A model generated the notes under the pieces. That model was not told the DNA's origin. It searched no databases and was given only the letters and a program-made list of their open reading frames with translations. The position numbers were made by a program, and so were the translations under genes. A stretch of 64,000 bases of DNA from Bromus sterilis (lineage: Eukaryota > Streptophyta > Magnoliopsida > Poales > Poaceae), in contig OX465596.1 in assembly GCA_950022295.1 (NCBI GenBank), positions 6,944,001-7,008,000 on the forward strand. The letters run 5' to 3'. This document shows, piece after piece, positions 23,690 to 35,490 of the stretch. Position 1 is the first letter of the stretch, and each line of letters starts with the position of its first letter.

Positions 23690-25558
23690 TTATGGGCTAT
23701 GGTTCAGGGCTCCCCCTAAACCTTGCATCTCTCTAAGTCGCCTCATTCCAATGCCGTGAACACATCGGAGAAAACTAGGTGGAGGTAAAGACTTTGTGAA
23801 TAAATCAGCAAGATTTTCACATGACTTAGTATGCAAGATCTTTACTTCCCCGCTCTTCTGGAGCTCATGAGGGTAGAAGAATTTAGGAGCAATATGCTTA
23901 GTGAGATTTCTCTTAACATAGCCCATCTGCATTTGTGCAACACATGAAGCATTATCTTCATAGATAATGGATGGGGTACTGATGACATTAAGTCCACATG
24001 ACTTCAGGATGTGACTTGTCATTCGTCTGAGCCAAACACATTCTCGTGCGGCCTCATACATCGCAATTATCTCTGAGTGGTTTGTAGACGTGGCTACCAG
24101 GGTCTGTTTGAAAGACCGCCAAGAAATAGTTGTACCACCACAGAGAAATACGAACCCAGTCTGTGATCTGGCATTATGGGGATCGGACATATAGCTAGCA
24201 TCTGTATATCCCACCATGGACAAGTCTTGGTTTCTTTTATAGAGTAATCCAAGATCTTGGGTACCTTGAAGATATCTAAGGATAGTTTTGATGCCAACCC
24301 AATGCCTTCTGGTTGGGGCAGCACTATACCTCGCTAGGAGGTTTACTGCGAATGCAATATCAGGCCTGGTGCAATTCGCAAGGTACATCAGTGCTCCAAT
24401 GGCGCTCAAGTAGGGAACTTCAGGTCCCAAAACTTCCTCATTTTCTTCACAAGGTCTGAATGGGTCTTTATCCGCTTCAAGGGATCTTACGACCATGGGG
24501 GTTCTTAGAGGGTGAGATTTATCCATGTAAAAAAATTCCAGGACCCTCTTTGTATAGGTGGACTGGTGGATAAAGACTCCTTCAGGGAGGTGCTCAAACT
24601 GCAGGCCTAAGCAAAGTTTGGTTTTACCCAAATCTTTCATCTCAAACTCCGTCTTAAGGTAAGACATAGCTTCCTTTATGTCCTCTGCATTTCCGATGAT
24701 ATTGAGATCATCGACATAGACTGAGATGATACAGAATCCATTCTGGGATTTCTTGATGAATACGCAGGGACAATCATCATGATTTGTGTAACCTTTCTTC
24801 AGGAGAAAGTCACTCAGCCGGTTGTACCACATTCTACCGGACTGTTTTAACCCATATAGCGACCTCTGCAATTTGACGCTATACATGTTGCGATTTTCAT
24901 TTGGATGTGGGATCTTTAATCCTTCAGGGACTTTCATATAGATCTCTGAGTCAAGTGACCCATATAAATATGCGGTCACCACATCCATCAACTGCATTTG
25001 CATGTTCAGGCTAGCTGCCATAGATATCAAATATCGGAATCTGATGCCACTCATCACAGGAGAGTATGTTTCATCATAATCAATGCCTGGTCTCTGTGAG
25101 AAACCTTGTGCTACCAGCCTCGCTTTATATCTCACCACCTGGTTATTTTCATTCCTCTTTCGAATGAAAACCCATTTGTGCCCAATAGGGGTAACACCTG
25201 GAGGAGTTCGTACTACAAGGCCGAACACATTCCTCCGATAAAGCGAGCGCAATTTAGCCTCAATTGCTTCTTTCCATTTAACCCATTCTGAGTGCTTCTG
25301 GCACTCTGCCATGGACTTAGGTTCTGGATCCAGTTCAATGGAAGCAATCTTTGAGGCAAAATATATGTTGACAATAGTAGTCTTTCTGTTATATAACTCT
25401 CCAGAATCAATATAATTGATGCTGATTTCATCATTCATTTCCACCAGCTCGTCATGATTTCCCAAAACGACCGAGTCTGGGTGTTCCGATGTCCCTGTGC
25501 CAAAATCAATTTGCGCGCGTGATTCTGCACTGGGCATTCCATCTTCAGGATGGCTCAC
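23690..25558 (-). pseudogene. Copia reverse transcriptase and RNase H
   Basis: The 622-residue frame holds the RVT_2 domain: KWKEAIEAKL, GHKWVFIRKRN, RYKARLVAQGFSQRPGIDY, the catalytic YVDDLNIIG, and LYGLKQSGRMW. RNase H follows with GYTDASYMSD (catalytic D), the SWRSFKQTLVATSTNHSE segment (catalytic E in ...SE) and YEDNASC, then LADLFTKSLPPP. It copies element RNA into DNA in the particle. The frame is separated from the integrase frame by an in-frame TGA at 25585-25583 and a frameshift near 25772. All catalytic motifs look preserved, so decay is recent. Confidence 0.9.
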
Positions 25559-25715
25559 TTCAGGGAGCTTCTCAGCTTCAGGTCAAGCTTCTTCAACTGA
25601 CTTAAGGTGTGACATATCTGGCACAAAAATTTGTTTCTGCGGACGTCTCCGCGGAAGTTTATCCCGTGCACCCAGAGGTCTCCCCCTTTTCCTAGGGGTT
25701 GGGCCCAAATTTGAG

Positions 25716-27321
25716 TCAATAGCCTTCGAAGCTATTTCTACTCTCTCTGGCACATTTACAGCAGGTATATGTGATTTTTGTCACCCCACTATGATCAGTG
25801 AAGGCATCTGGCAAATTATTTGCTAGCCTTTGGAGGTTTAAAATCCTCTGAACTTCAAGTTCAGCCTCGCTAGTGCGTGGATCTAGGGACTGGAGGCCTT
25901 CGGCACTCCATGACATTTCTCGGCATTCCTTTTGGTACATTTCTCCCCCTAACGCCGGGAAATGGTCCTCATTAAAAATACTGTCAGCGTACCGAGTTGT
26001 GAACAGATCCCCTGTCATAGGCTCAAGGTATTTGATTATAGACAGAGACTCATACCCCACATAGACCCCCAACTTCCGGTGATGACCCATGGTGGTACGT
26101 TGAGGTGGTGAGATCGGCACGTACACAGCGCAGCCGAATCTTCGCAGATGGGAAATACTTGGTTCTTTCCCACGCACTAGTTGTAAGGGGGATGCAGAGT
26201 GATATGCAGTTGGCTTGAGTTGGATTAATGCTGCCGCATGCATCACAGCATGTCCCCAAAAGGTTGTTGGGAGCTTGCAGTTATGCAAAAGTGGCCTAGC
26301 AATCAATTTAATCCTTTTGATCAATGACTCTGCAAGGCCATTCTGAGTGTGGACATGTGGGACTGAATGTTCCACTTGTATGCCTAGAGCTAGACAATAG
26401 TCATCAAACGATTTGGAGGTAAATTCTCCAGCATTATCCATTCTTATGGATTTGATCCGGCTATCCGGAAAATTTGCTCTTAGTTTTATTATCTGGGCAA
26501 CCAGCTTTGCAAAGGCATGGTTCCTTGTAGATAATAGGCATACGTGACTCCACCTAGTGGAGGCATCAATCAGGACCATAAAATATTTGAAAGGGCCCGA
26601 CAAGGGTTGTATTGGTCCACAAATATCGCCTTGAATTCTCTGCAGGAAAATTGGCGGTTCATCCTTCACCTTCCAGGTGGAGGGTCTAAGGATTAACTTC
26701 CCTTTGGCACATGCAGTGCACATAAAATCTTCAGGATTTGGGAAGTCTTTTGTTGCTATGTTATGGCCAACAGAGCCTTTGATGATTCTCCTCATCATGC
26801 CCAACCCAGGATGACCCAGTCTATCATGCCATACCCTGTATGACTCTGGGTTCCTGAAAATTGTTTTCAGCGCAACAAATTCCTTTATGGGATTTATGTA
26901 TGTGTAGTACAATCCTGATGCTAAGGAAGGGAGTTTCTCAACCACTTTCTTCTTGGGTCCGTCAAATTTAGTCATGATCAGGTATTCAGTACCATTCTCG
27001 ACTTTAGTTTCCACATGGAAACCATTTGCACGGATAGCTTTAAAGCTTAGTAGGGTCCGTTTTGATTCAGGATACAACAAGGCATCCTTGATTACAAGTT
27101 GGGTACCCATGGGGAGAACTATTGTGGCACTTCCGGTACCGACAATATGAGTATTGCTTCCGGCAATGGTCATAATATTTCCAGGTTTCTTAGTTAGAGT
27201 TTGGAAATATTTAGTCTCCCGAAGAACTGTATTTGTGGTGGCACTGTCTATAAGACATATCTCCTCTTCCTCCATTGGATCGACACACCTTACAGTGTAA
27301 AAGGACATATTTACGTCTCCA
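25716..27321 (-). pseudogene. Copia protease, gag-pre-integrase and integrase
   Basis: Domains in order: an aspartic protease with the site CLIDSATTNT (DSA in place of DSG, common in Copia); a gag-pre-integrase zinc finger with WHDRLGHPGLG and CTACAKGK; an integrase core with GDICGP, SIRMDNAGEF and the catalytic glutamate in NGLAESLIKR, giving D,D,E; and a C-terminal part with GCAVYVPI. The frame breaks near 25772 within a short run of A. It probably joins the upstream gag exon through a 175-nt intron (27322-27496). Confidence 0.88.
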
Positions 27322-27496
27322 CTGGAAAGAGCATAAACATAAAACATACTGGAATTTATATTGAGCAAGAGTTACACTAATGCAAAATACAATACTATGC
27401 TCTTCAGGAGCTTATTACATGATCAAGTTCAGAAGGAACTATATAACACTGGAATTACGACTCATGACGGAAATATATATTAGGCTAGGAGATTAC
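27322..27496 (-). other. Probable intron between gag and pol of the Copia element
   Basis: On the minus strand the gag frame reaches a stop (GTGTAA) but contains GTAATCTCC at 27496, and the pol frame begins after CTCTTTCCAG at 27322. Removing 175 nt joins ...DLV and GDVNMSFYTV in frame with no stop. Both splice signals are canonical. The unspliced RNA would end at gag. Confidence 0.6.
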
Positions 27497-28540
27497 ACCA
27501 GGTCTCCATATACATCAACATTCATATCTTCTTCAGGAAGATCGATACCATCCAGGTTGAATTCACCACTACCAGGATTTTCCTCAAGAAGAATGTTTTC
27601 AAGCTTCTTAGAGTCCGGCAGAGCAGCAGGCTCTACAAAATGGGACTCGTGATTATCCTGCTTGTTGCTACCTTTTATGGATTGTTGATATAACTCAACC
27701 AGGTGCTTGGGGGTGCGGCAGTTGCGAGACCAATGATCCCCGCATCCACATCTAAAGCATTTTCCTTGCTTTCCCCTAGTCTGAGCATCTGGATCAGTTC
27801 TGGATTTTTCTTTGCTTCTCCCTCTTCCTCTACCCTTGCCCTTGAATGCATTGTTCTTCTTCCCCTTCCATCCTTGGTTCCCTTTGTCCTTTCTGCGGCC
27901 ATGGGAACTCCCAACACCTTGAGTGATCGCATGTGCTTCAGGCACAACCATAGTCCCAGTTGAGCGGGCGCTACGATTCTTCATAAGAAGTTCATTTTTT
28001 TTCTACCACTAACAGGACAGAGATCAACTCAGAGTACTTGGCATATTTAGCATGCCTATATTGCTCTTGCAATACCATGTTGGTGGGATGGAATGTTGAC
28101 AAAGTTTTTTCAATTATCTCAGCATCGGTGACTTTCTGGCCACACATTCTAAGTAGGGAAACAATGCGGTGCAAGGCAGAGTTATACGATGTCACAGACT
28201 TGAAGTCTTGGAAACGTAGGTTTAACCAGTCACTCCGTGCTTGGGGAAGCAACACTGACCTTTGCTGGTCATAGCGATCCTTCAGGGATTGCCAAAGAGT
28301 GAGTGGATTCTCTTCAGTCAGATATTCAAGCGTCAGCGCTGAATTGAGGTGATGCCTCAGAAAGATCAATGCTTTTGCCTTTTCAGCGGCAGAAGGACCA
28401 TTTGTGCCAGCTGCCAGCTGGTTAATGGTATGACTGAGAGACATGGATGTGAGGCTTAACTTAGCATCCATAGCCCACGTGAGGTAGTTGCTGCCATCCA
28501 GGGCGAGCTCGGCAAATTCCTTGGAGTTGATGCCCGACAT
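27497..28540 (-). pseudogene. Copia gag with CCHC zinc knuckle, one frameshift
   Basis: The first frame (28540-27992) is a UBN2-like gag domain with LDGSNYLTWAMDAKLSL, ALIFLRHHL and LWQSLKDRYDQQR. The second (27984-27497) has a basic linker and the zinc knuckle CFRCGCGDHWSRNC (C-X2-C-X4-H-X4-C), which binds RNA. The two differ by one base at a run of eight T (about 27995-28002), typical of slippage. ATG at 28540 follows the 5' LTR by about 650 bases of leader. Confidence 0.88.
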
Positions 28541-29200
28541 TTCCTATATATTTAGATCATGCAACAATTTACTTCAGGTAAATAAGTGCATGTCATGAGT
28601 GCTAACAGTGTAAATACTGGTATGTAAACATTTCGAGATGTTTATGCATTAATCAAATGCTTCATGATTTGATTTGCAAGAATGTGGCCGTATAAGCTTG
28701 ACATAAGCTTCTCATGCCACCGGCAAGCGCACGACGCTAGCCAAGATGATACGATGGCGCAGAGCTTCAGGTTCTGGCCATAGCGCAGATAGCAACGAAC
28801 GCGTCCGTCTGGGCACACGCGGGTGACATACACGGAGCTGCTGGCTCCGGACGTCGAGCTGCTCACCCGTGCCGACACAGAACGTCCGGCACATGGGATT
28901 CAGGTGAGCATAATACACATGATTTGTTTATTCCATGTCCACAAATAGACCGGAAGATATACATGTGATATTAGCAAGGATCATTGGCCTTGAGCTTGTT
29001 TTTCTGGCTGATCCACATGAGCGTATACAATATGCATTGCTACGTAGTATCACTCATGTACAAAGATATAGCATGCATTCTAACAAGATCGAGGGTACTC
29101 GAAACAGCGGAACGCATAAACATCTTGTATTGTCCATCGAGTGATTAACAAGTAGTTTTGAACAACATACCTTTGCTCGAGAGCACTCGTGCTGATAACG

Positions 29201-29770
29201 TGTTGTGAAACTACATTGTTCAACACTTGATTTCAATCACCACATACACAAGGACACAATCACAAGAACACAAGAGAGACACCAGATATAGAGAGAAAGT
29301 TGAGAGCTCTTTATTATTGTATCTTGTAGTACAAATCTGATCATGTCATGTGTGTCTAGCTCTTCTCTCATGCCTTCTATTTATAGCCTCACTAGGGAGG
29401 GCATTTTAGGTATATAGCCCACAAAAATCTGATCACTTTGGCTTGCCATGGAAGGAACTAGTTTGGCTTGCCATGGAAGGAAGCTTGCCATGGAAGGAAC
29501 TAGTTTGGCTTGCAATGGAAGGAAGCTTGCCATGGAAGGAACTAGTTTGGCTTGTCATGGAAGGAAGCTTGCCATGGAAGGAACTAGTTTGGCTTGCAAT
29601 GGAAGGAAGCTTGCCATGGAAGGAACTAGTTTGGCTTGTCATGGAAGAAAGCTTGCCATGGAAGGAACTAGTTTGGCTTGCCTAGCAAGGAGCATGGTTC
29701 CTTCCCATGGAAGGAAGCTAGCAAGCTTAATCTTTGGCCTCCAAAGATAATGATCAGATATTTCGTAACA
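29201..29770 (-). repeat. 5' LTR of the Copia element, 570 bp, with minisatellite
   Basis: Minus-strand start TGTTACGAAATATC at 29770, end at 29201. The leader after it begins CGTTATCAGCACGAG, a possible primer site I could not assign to a tRNA. A 42-bp tandem repeat built of two 21-bp halves around CCATGGAAGGAA fills about 29441-29680. Confidence 0.9.
29441..29680 (+). repeat. 42-bp minisatellite in LTR, six copies
   Basis: Unit: GCTTGCCATGGAAGGAACTAGT followed by TTGGCTTG[CT][AC]ATGGAAGGAA. The repeats are open in several frames because 42 is a multiple of three; these frames are not genes. The same array in the other LTR has four core copies, with one 26-bp spacing. Confidence 0.9.
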
Positions 29771-30031
29771 AAAGTGACATTTTTGGCATGGCAAAGAAGC
29801 ATACTAACTAGTTAGTAATCTAGATATGTAGAATTGCTATCTTATCAAAATGAACCATGCTATACAAGTAAGCAAGAAAATAACCCTACTACACATAGTA
29901 AGCAAATTACCCTATCTATCCTAATACACACATCAATGTTTTCTCTACTACCGCATATTGTTTTATCTAACAACAATATCCATCGTGTTCAAAATTTTGC
30001 CCGTGGAGGTGCCCTTTGGGCCTTATGAAAA
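29771..30031. other. Flank between Copia element and Helitron
   Basis: AT-rich sequence continuous with 22776-22971 once the Copia element and one target copy are removed. No gene or repeat recognised. Its last base, A at 30031, is the host side of the Helitron insertion (T on the minus strand). Confidence 0.5.
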
Positions 30032-30043
30032 CTAGATGACCCG

Positions 30044-30060
30044 TTGCGCCGATGGCGCAA
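30044..30060 (-). terminator. Helitron 3' hairpin
   Basis: TTGCGCC GAT GGCGCAA, a perfect 7-bp stem with a 3-base loop, 11 bases before the CTAG terminus. In Helitrons this hairpin marks the end of rolling-circle strand transfer. Confidence 0.9.
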
Positions 30061-30373
30061 AGGGCGTAAGAGTACCAGGTTTTGTAGTATTGTTAGTTCG
30101 ACATGTCTTCAGTTGACATTTTGTTTCTATTTAGGTGTGAATCACAAACTTAGACATGGTAAAATGCATAAAATTCAGTTTGCAGTTAGAAATGACTATG
30201 CTAAAAAACAGGATAAATAAAATACATGGAAGGAAGGTAAAGATAGATATAACATTAAGGAGTTTTAGGCAGGACAACAGGAATGGTTTGTACTAATAGG
30301 GAAGAGAACAAAAGATTATTGAGATACATAGTAATTGGTTTCATGTAAGTAGAGGGGATAACATATTCTGGAA

Positions 30374-30980
30374 CTAAGCAGAGGAGCCGGTTCGTTCGTT
30401 TCCTGCACCCAAATCTACATCTTCATACTTGCCTTGTGCTTGCAAAGCAAGGCATGCTTTGCTGGAACGCTGTTGAAGTTCAGATGTTTCTTCATGGATC
30501 CTAGTAAGGTTGTTTTTTAGATTGTATCCTGGCGTTACAGCAGCAGTATTTAGAGCAGACCCAACAATCTCATGGATTTGTTTACATGCAACAATGAGTT
30601 CTTTTAGAGCAGCTGACCATCCTCTGTTTATGGTTGTGTTTCAGTGCTTGCAATGCTGCATAGTTGTGATCAATAAGAACCTTGTTTTGACGGCGTTCCA
30701 TATAATTGATCACTTGCGAAGCTGCTTGATTTAGTGAGTCTTCTTCATTGCTGCATACTGGGCTTCTTAGTGCTGCACAACCAGACGCAGGATGTAGGTC
30801 ATCCCTGTTAGGATAGAACTCAACTATGGATATATATCCTCCTAGCTCGAGTTTGCGCGTGAAGTAATGCGGCTTTGGAAGAATTAACTTCTCAAACATT
30901 GACTCTAGCAGAAACTTTCCGGAAAGGTCGACTGATTCTACAGGAAGGTCAACTGGTTCCATAGGAAGTACCTTTGTCAT
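30374..30980 (-). pseudogene. Helitron gene a: dsRBD-like domain protein with one frameshift
   Basis: The frame from ATG 30980 has the family domain: LLESMFEKLILPKPHYF (helix and L-P-x-P-x-Y), ELGGYISIVEFYP (strand), then EDSLNQAASQVINYMERRQNKVLIDHNY (final helix with AA..V..YM and the D-H-N-Y signature). After about residue 119 the frame shifts by one base near 30605-30615. The other frame continues as a helical tail (ALKELIVACKQIHEIVG...) to a stop at 30374-30376. An in-frame start further upstream in another exon is possible. Resembles a dsRNA-binding fold by secondary-structure pattern only. Last gene before the Helitron 3' end. Confidence 0.5.
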
Positions 30981-32149
30981 GAGAACTTGTAAATATCAGT
31001 GTTTGATGTATGTTCCATCAGGAATCATTAGAAGAAAATTACTATTTTTGCATTGACGTAAGAATAATAATTGGTGGATCTAATATATGTTCATAGTAAG
31101 AATATTATACGAGGAGTACATGGTAATGTATTATAAGAAAGTAAACTTTCAATAGATGGATGCTTATAAAATTGGGCACGCCTAATAAATAAAGTGGCAG
31201 ACAGAGTTTAATAAAGCTGTAGTAAGCAGAGTTATAAAAAGAACTGTATAAATGGTGTATAGTTTTATGTATTTATGGAACAAGGCAATTGCTTATTATA
31301 ACAACCATTGATTCTATGGCGAGCAAGTGCTACTCATATGAATGTTAATTTTAAAGACTGGGCAACTTGTTTGACCAGAGTAGAAGCTGTGATTTAATGG
31401 GTGGTGTGGCCTATGGATTGTCATCACTGTAGATCTGATCTTTAGGAAGAAATATAGCAAGAAATAAGTACATCTGAAGTAGGTACAAATTCAGGAAGGA
31501 TGGTAGTTGATCTGAGATGAAATCGAATGCACATGTAGGCCTATGGATCTACTGGAAATAACAGGAAATGTTAAGTGAATGCGGAAGTAAAATAAGAATA
31601 TAGACATATCCACTGAGACACAGTCAGGGAGAGGGAAGCAGAGAGCATACTTTGGATCTTAACCTAGTAGCAAGGAATGGTGAAGTTGTTGCTGTTCCGT
31701 CAGAAGAAAGGCAGCTCTGCAGGAAAATATAGAATGTATCAAAGGAATGTTAAAACAAGAAAGGGATAAGCTTTTATGCAGGCGATGGACGAGAGAACCA
31801 GGTGGGGAAATGAGCTGACCTAAAGTGGAAACGATCCTTTCTCTTGATGCTAGGTGTTGTTGTTTGATTTAAAGGAATATGGTATATATTGTTGATAGAA
31901 GTTAAAGATAGAGCACTACAATGAGTACAACCATGGCGCAAAGAAACAATGTCCATTTCAGCGCTTCAACTTTGTTCAGTTACATTCTTCTTATAGAATA
32001 CAGACATTGGGATTAAACAGTACCATATAATTGTCTGCATGAGCTTATTGTACTTAGATGCTGTTGGTAGAAATCAACCATATTACATTGAGGAAACCAT
32101 GCATTTATATATTCATACTACAGGAACTATGGTTACAAGTTAACGAGCA
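30981..32149. other. Intergenic stretch in Helitron, genes b to a
   Basis: AT-rich, no domain recognised in any frame. It may contain the promoter and 5' non-coding exon of gene a. Short frames such as 31774-31956 have no support. Confidence 0.4.
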
Positions 32150-32847
32150 CTAATAAGAGTTCTCGGTGTAGATGCTGCCGACATCGTCGAAGGAACCATG
32201 CATAATCTGTTCTATGAAGGAGTTGTCATCATGTAAAGCAGAAGCTGCTTCAACATCATCGTCCAGGCTCCAATAGTGTTTTTTTGTTTTCTGTATGATT
32301 TCTTCAGACTGTATGGCTGCATCAGAAAGATGATCAGCCACGTACCTTACCTGTGTCAAAACATGATTTAATTCATTGTCCTGGGGTGCTGAGTCCGGTG
32401 AGAAGTTGGTGTTTATTATACGGTACAGTTCATCTGATGCAAGTTGATCTTGTGTTATGGTGTTGTACCAACTGGTGCTCAAAAGCTCTATGATATTGTC
32501 TTTTTCTTGCTGTTGGCTTTGTAGAGAAGCATGTTGTTGATCAGCTAGTTGTAGCCTGACGTAGTTGTGATCTTGCAGTATTTTGCCATAGCTTTTTTTT
32601 TCATAATATTGAGGGCCACATTTGCTAGGCGGTTTTCAGCTTCAGAGAGATTGTCATACACATAGGTTGATACAGATTTCCTTGGGAATCCATTGTCCAG
32701 TTCATGCTTGGCTCCATAGAATTGTACAGTTGCATCAAGACCCACTGCCCTTGCCTTTTTGGTTGAGTATATAGCTGGGGGAAGATTTATCTGCTGGAGC
32801 ATGGCATCCAGAAGTACTTTTGTTGGAATTTTTATCACCTCCCTCAT
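32150..32847 (-). pseudogene. Helitron gene b: dsRBD-like domain protein with homopolymer frameshift
   Basis: From ATG 32847 the frame gives IPTKVLLDAMLQQINLPPAIY, GLDATVQFYGAK and SEAENRLANVALNIMKKK, matching the family domain (L-P-P-x-Y, V-x-F, A..A..A). At a run of nine A on the coding strand (about 32597-32605) the frame shifts; the other frame continues with QDHNYVRLQLADQQH, giving the D-H-N-Y signature, then a helical tail to the stop at 32150. A splice acceptor-like TACTAG sits just before the ATG. A probable 5'UTR exon lies at about 33600-33720, with donor GTTAGTACC after GCGTTCCAG. Confidence 0.5.
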
Positions 32848-34502
32848 GATGTATGTGGGACCTAGTATTATATATTATGTGTAAGCGCAGCTATCTGTGA
32901 ACATTAGTACTGGAATGCATTGTGTTTGAGTAAGTGCATAGTGGGCATATGTTGTTTACAGAGTTTGCAATCTGCTGTGGTTATTTTGAAGTAGGGCTAA
33001 ATAATTGCATTACTTATAAAGCATAGAAGCAAAATTATTGGGTGAAATATCCTGAAAATATTTGTTTGGTAAATACAAGGTTGGTATATAAATTTGTATG
33101 CGGTTTAACTAAAGCGACCGTAGTTTTTGGCTATGGATATCTCGCATGGTAACATGGCAATGCTATTACTGAGGAATAATTTTCCAAGAGGGGCTTTGAA
33201 TCAAAGAACACAACCCATCAAAGGAATGGTCTTTTCTTGGCAGATCCTAAAGTGTATAGTGCATAGATAGTTCAGGTAGAATCATATTTACTTTTGAATA
33301 GATCCTTGCACATTGAACTGCAGATATTGGTTTGTTGTTGCAACAGAATTGGAGGCTTAGAGAAGATTACCGCGATAGAGCGCACTTGGTTGAAGGGTAG
33401 CAGAAAGCTATTACGTATTCCTAGCTGAACCTTGCCGGCTCGTGCAGTTGTTGCTGGGCATTCTTGTAGGAGTTAATCAAAGATCTTGATTGTTTGTTTT
33501 CCAGCTGATAAGGGAAAACTGACCATGGTTAATATGTTGCTAGAAAAGGGGAAAGACGAACTATAGTAGGGTAAATCAAATAAAGAGAAGGTACTAACCT
33601 GGAACGCGGATCTGTAAACGAAGGAAGTAAACTTTGCAGGCTAGGGGGCTAAATCTGGTGGTTTCGGCGGCTGTGGAAGGAGGGGTTGGGAAGCTGGTGC
33701 GAAGTGAGAAGATCTAATCTTTGGTGTGCTAGTCTGGATGGATAAGGTCAGCATATTATTGGGCCAGCAAGCGGACCGAAAGTACTGGGCTGAAAACATT
33801 TGGGCCGTTGCAGAAAGCTATTGTTAGTACTCTGTTTTCCTTGTAGTGTATGATGCGGATTGAAAGACGTATTTAGCTTGGAGCCTAGCTATGAGGGGTA
33901 GAAAGTTAATGGGGCATACTATTTTATTTGTTATTTCCTAAAGTACAACATATAGGCTATCAGTTGATTTATTTTGGTATAGAGTTTTATTGTAAACTTG
34001 GCTTTTCAATGTTAACCAGCAGCAAAACCGGGTGTAGATAACAAGATTTTTCGATGTGATATAAAGGATATTGCTGCAGGTTTGCAAAACTGGTAGGCAA
34101 AAGCTTGTTTAATGGTGAATACTATTTTATTTGTTATTTTTGAAGTACAACATATATACTATCAGATGATTTACTGTGGTACAAAGGTTTATTGTAAGTT
34201 TGCCTTGCCAGCGTTAATCAGCAGTAAAGCATGGTATAGATAACATGATCCTTTGATGTTATATAAAGAATATTGCTGCCAAAGCTTGTTTTAGAATGAT
34301 AGGATATTTAAGCAAAATTGCCGTCATCTTCTTTATAAGGATAGCAGTAAATCAAATATAGTAAGAACGTAGGTAGTTGGTTGGATATATAATACATTCT
34401 TCACAGGGATAGCAAAAGGGGAGCTACAACAGGTAAGCTAGGACGTTACAGAAGGGGTTTCTTGCATATGCATTAGGCTAAAGAAATCTAAACGCGATTC
34501 TA
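32848..34502. other. Intergenic stretch in Helitron, genes c to b
   Basis: Contains the probable promoter and 5'UTR exon of gene b (about 33600-33740, minus) and a 203-bp tandem duplication (33917-34119 and 34120-34300). No other coding sequence recognised. Confidence 0.4.
33917..34300. repeat. Tandem duplication, 203-bp period
   Basis: TACTATTTTATTTGTTATT begins at 33917 and again at 34120. Both copies continue through ACAACATATA, TTTATTGTAA, AGATAACA and ATTGCTGC to AAGCTTGTTT, with many substitutions, so the duplication is old. Confidence 0.8.
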
Positions 34503-35490
34503 TTAGGAACTGGATTTTGTAGTCCAGAGTCGGTGCTCTAGCTTCATGCCGATGTAGCGTAATCTAGACGCTAATTCCTCAATGCTTGCAAGTGCTTTCG
34601 TCAGAACTGACTTGGTGCTGTCACGTCCTTGCAAGTCGCAAAAGGCGGTGGTGTTCTTCAGCTGATGAGAATAGGACTGCATGTACCTGACTGCATAGTA
34701 CCACCCTTTGCGGAGTTTCTTGATTGTTGCATCTACACCCCACAGCAACTGTCCCAAGTATCTGATTTGTTTTTCAAGTTTTTTGACATGATTGTAGTTG
34801 TAGTCCCTAATCTTTTTGTTACATGCGTCTTCCATGTATCTTATAGCTTCTATAGCAGCACTGTCCTCTGCTTCTTCATAGTTGTAGGAAAGGGCATCGG
34901 ATATCGCCTTTGGAATAAGCAGATGGTCATCATTAACCAGCCCTAGGGTTGGATAGAAAGTTACCGTGACGCGAAACTTTCCGCCGGGGCATGTTCTGTG
35001 CTTGTACTCAGCTGGTGGTAAGTGTCAAGCCTTGAGCATTAAAGAGAAGATATTTGCGTAGGGAATCACAATTAGGTAAGTGTCTTCCTGGGGAAGTAAA
35101 CATTGCATCAGACCTCTGTGTGGTGCTTAGTAATAGATGTGAATATGCAAGCATAGTATGTATGATGAAAATATGTTTATAAGAAGTACAATAAGGATGG
35201 TAGATTTGAACTAAACACAAATGAATGTCTGATTCATGGCAGCTTATATTACCAGTGCTTACGAATGGCAGTTTAATCCGATGCAAAAATAAACTAAAAA
35301 ACATGATAGCAGATACAAGTTGGGCATATAGAAGAAGTGTAAAATTATCTTATGAAGCAGAATGGTATTTGAGCAGCTGTCATTAAATTTAAAATAAGGG
35401 GAGCACCTTTGGTTCAGGAGTGTTGGTCCTTGATAAAGTTGATTCTGCAGAACCTTCGTCACAAATTACACTGATTTCCATGTCCTCCAT
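34503..35490 (-). pseudogene. Helitron gene c: two-exon dsRBD-like protein with one nonsense codon
   Basis: Exon 1 (35490-35407) encodes 28 residues beginning MEDMEISVICDEG and ends at AAAG|GTGCTC. Exon 2 carries LMLKA, then a TGA at 35027-35025, then HLPPAEYKHRTCPGGKFRVTVTFYP and EEAEDSAAIEAIRYMEDACNKKIRDYNY. This is the family domain with its D-Y-N-Y signature. The rest is a helical tail to the stop at 34503. The TGA could be a former CGA. The 5'UTR exon ends about 35583 at AAGAAAGAG|GTAAAT, under a TATA box at about 35706-35715. The domain start in exon 2 is inferred. Confidence 0.55.

Larger units (their letters stand above)
22972..29770 (-). mobile_element. Complete Ty1/Copia retrotransposon, minus strand, 6.8 kb
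   Basis: Bounded by two LTRs whose minus-strand ends are TGTTACGAAATATC and ...GTTTCACAACA. Flanks are GAAGT (22967-22971) and AAAGT (29771-29775), a 5-bp target duplication with one mismatch. Domain order on the minus strand is gag, zinc knuckle, protease, integrase, reverse transcriptase, RNase H, the Copia order. The copy is disabled by one frameshift in gag, one near 25772 and a TGA at 25583-25585. Confidence 0.93.

Noticed and set aside
25497..25826. Plus-strand frame of 109 codons
   Set aside because: It is antisense of the Copia pol linker, where the coding frame is broken by a frameshift and a stop.
29441..29680. Direct repeats as a CRISPR-like array
   Set aside because: Repeats are contiguous with no unique spacers, in a plant LTR.
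29443..29750. Repetitive open frames in the minisatellite, on both strands
   Set aside because: 42-bp repeats are open by period alone; they lie in an LTR with no start context or domain.
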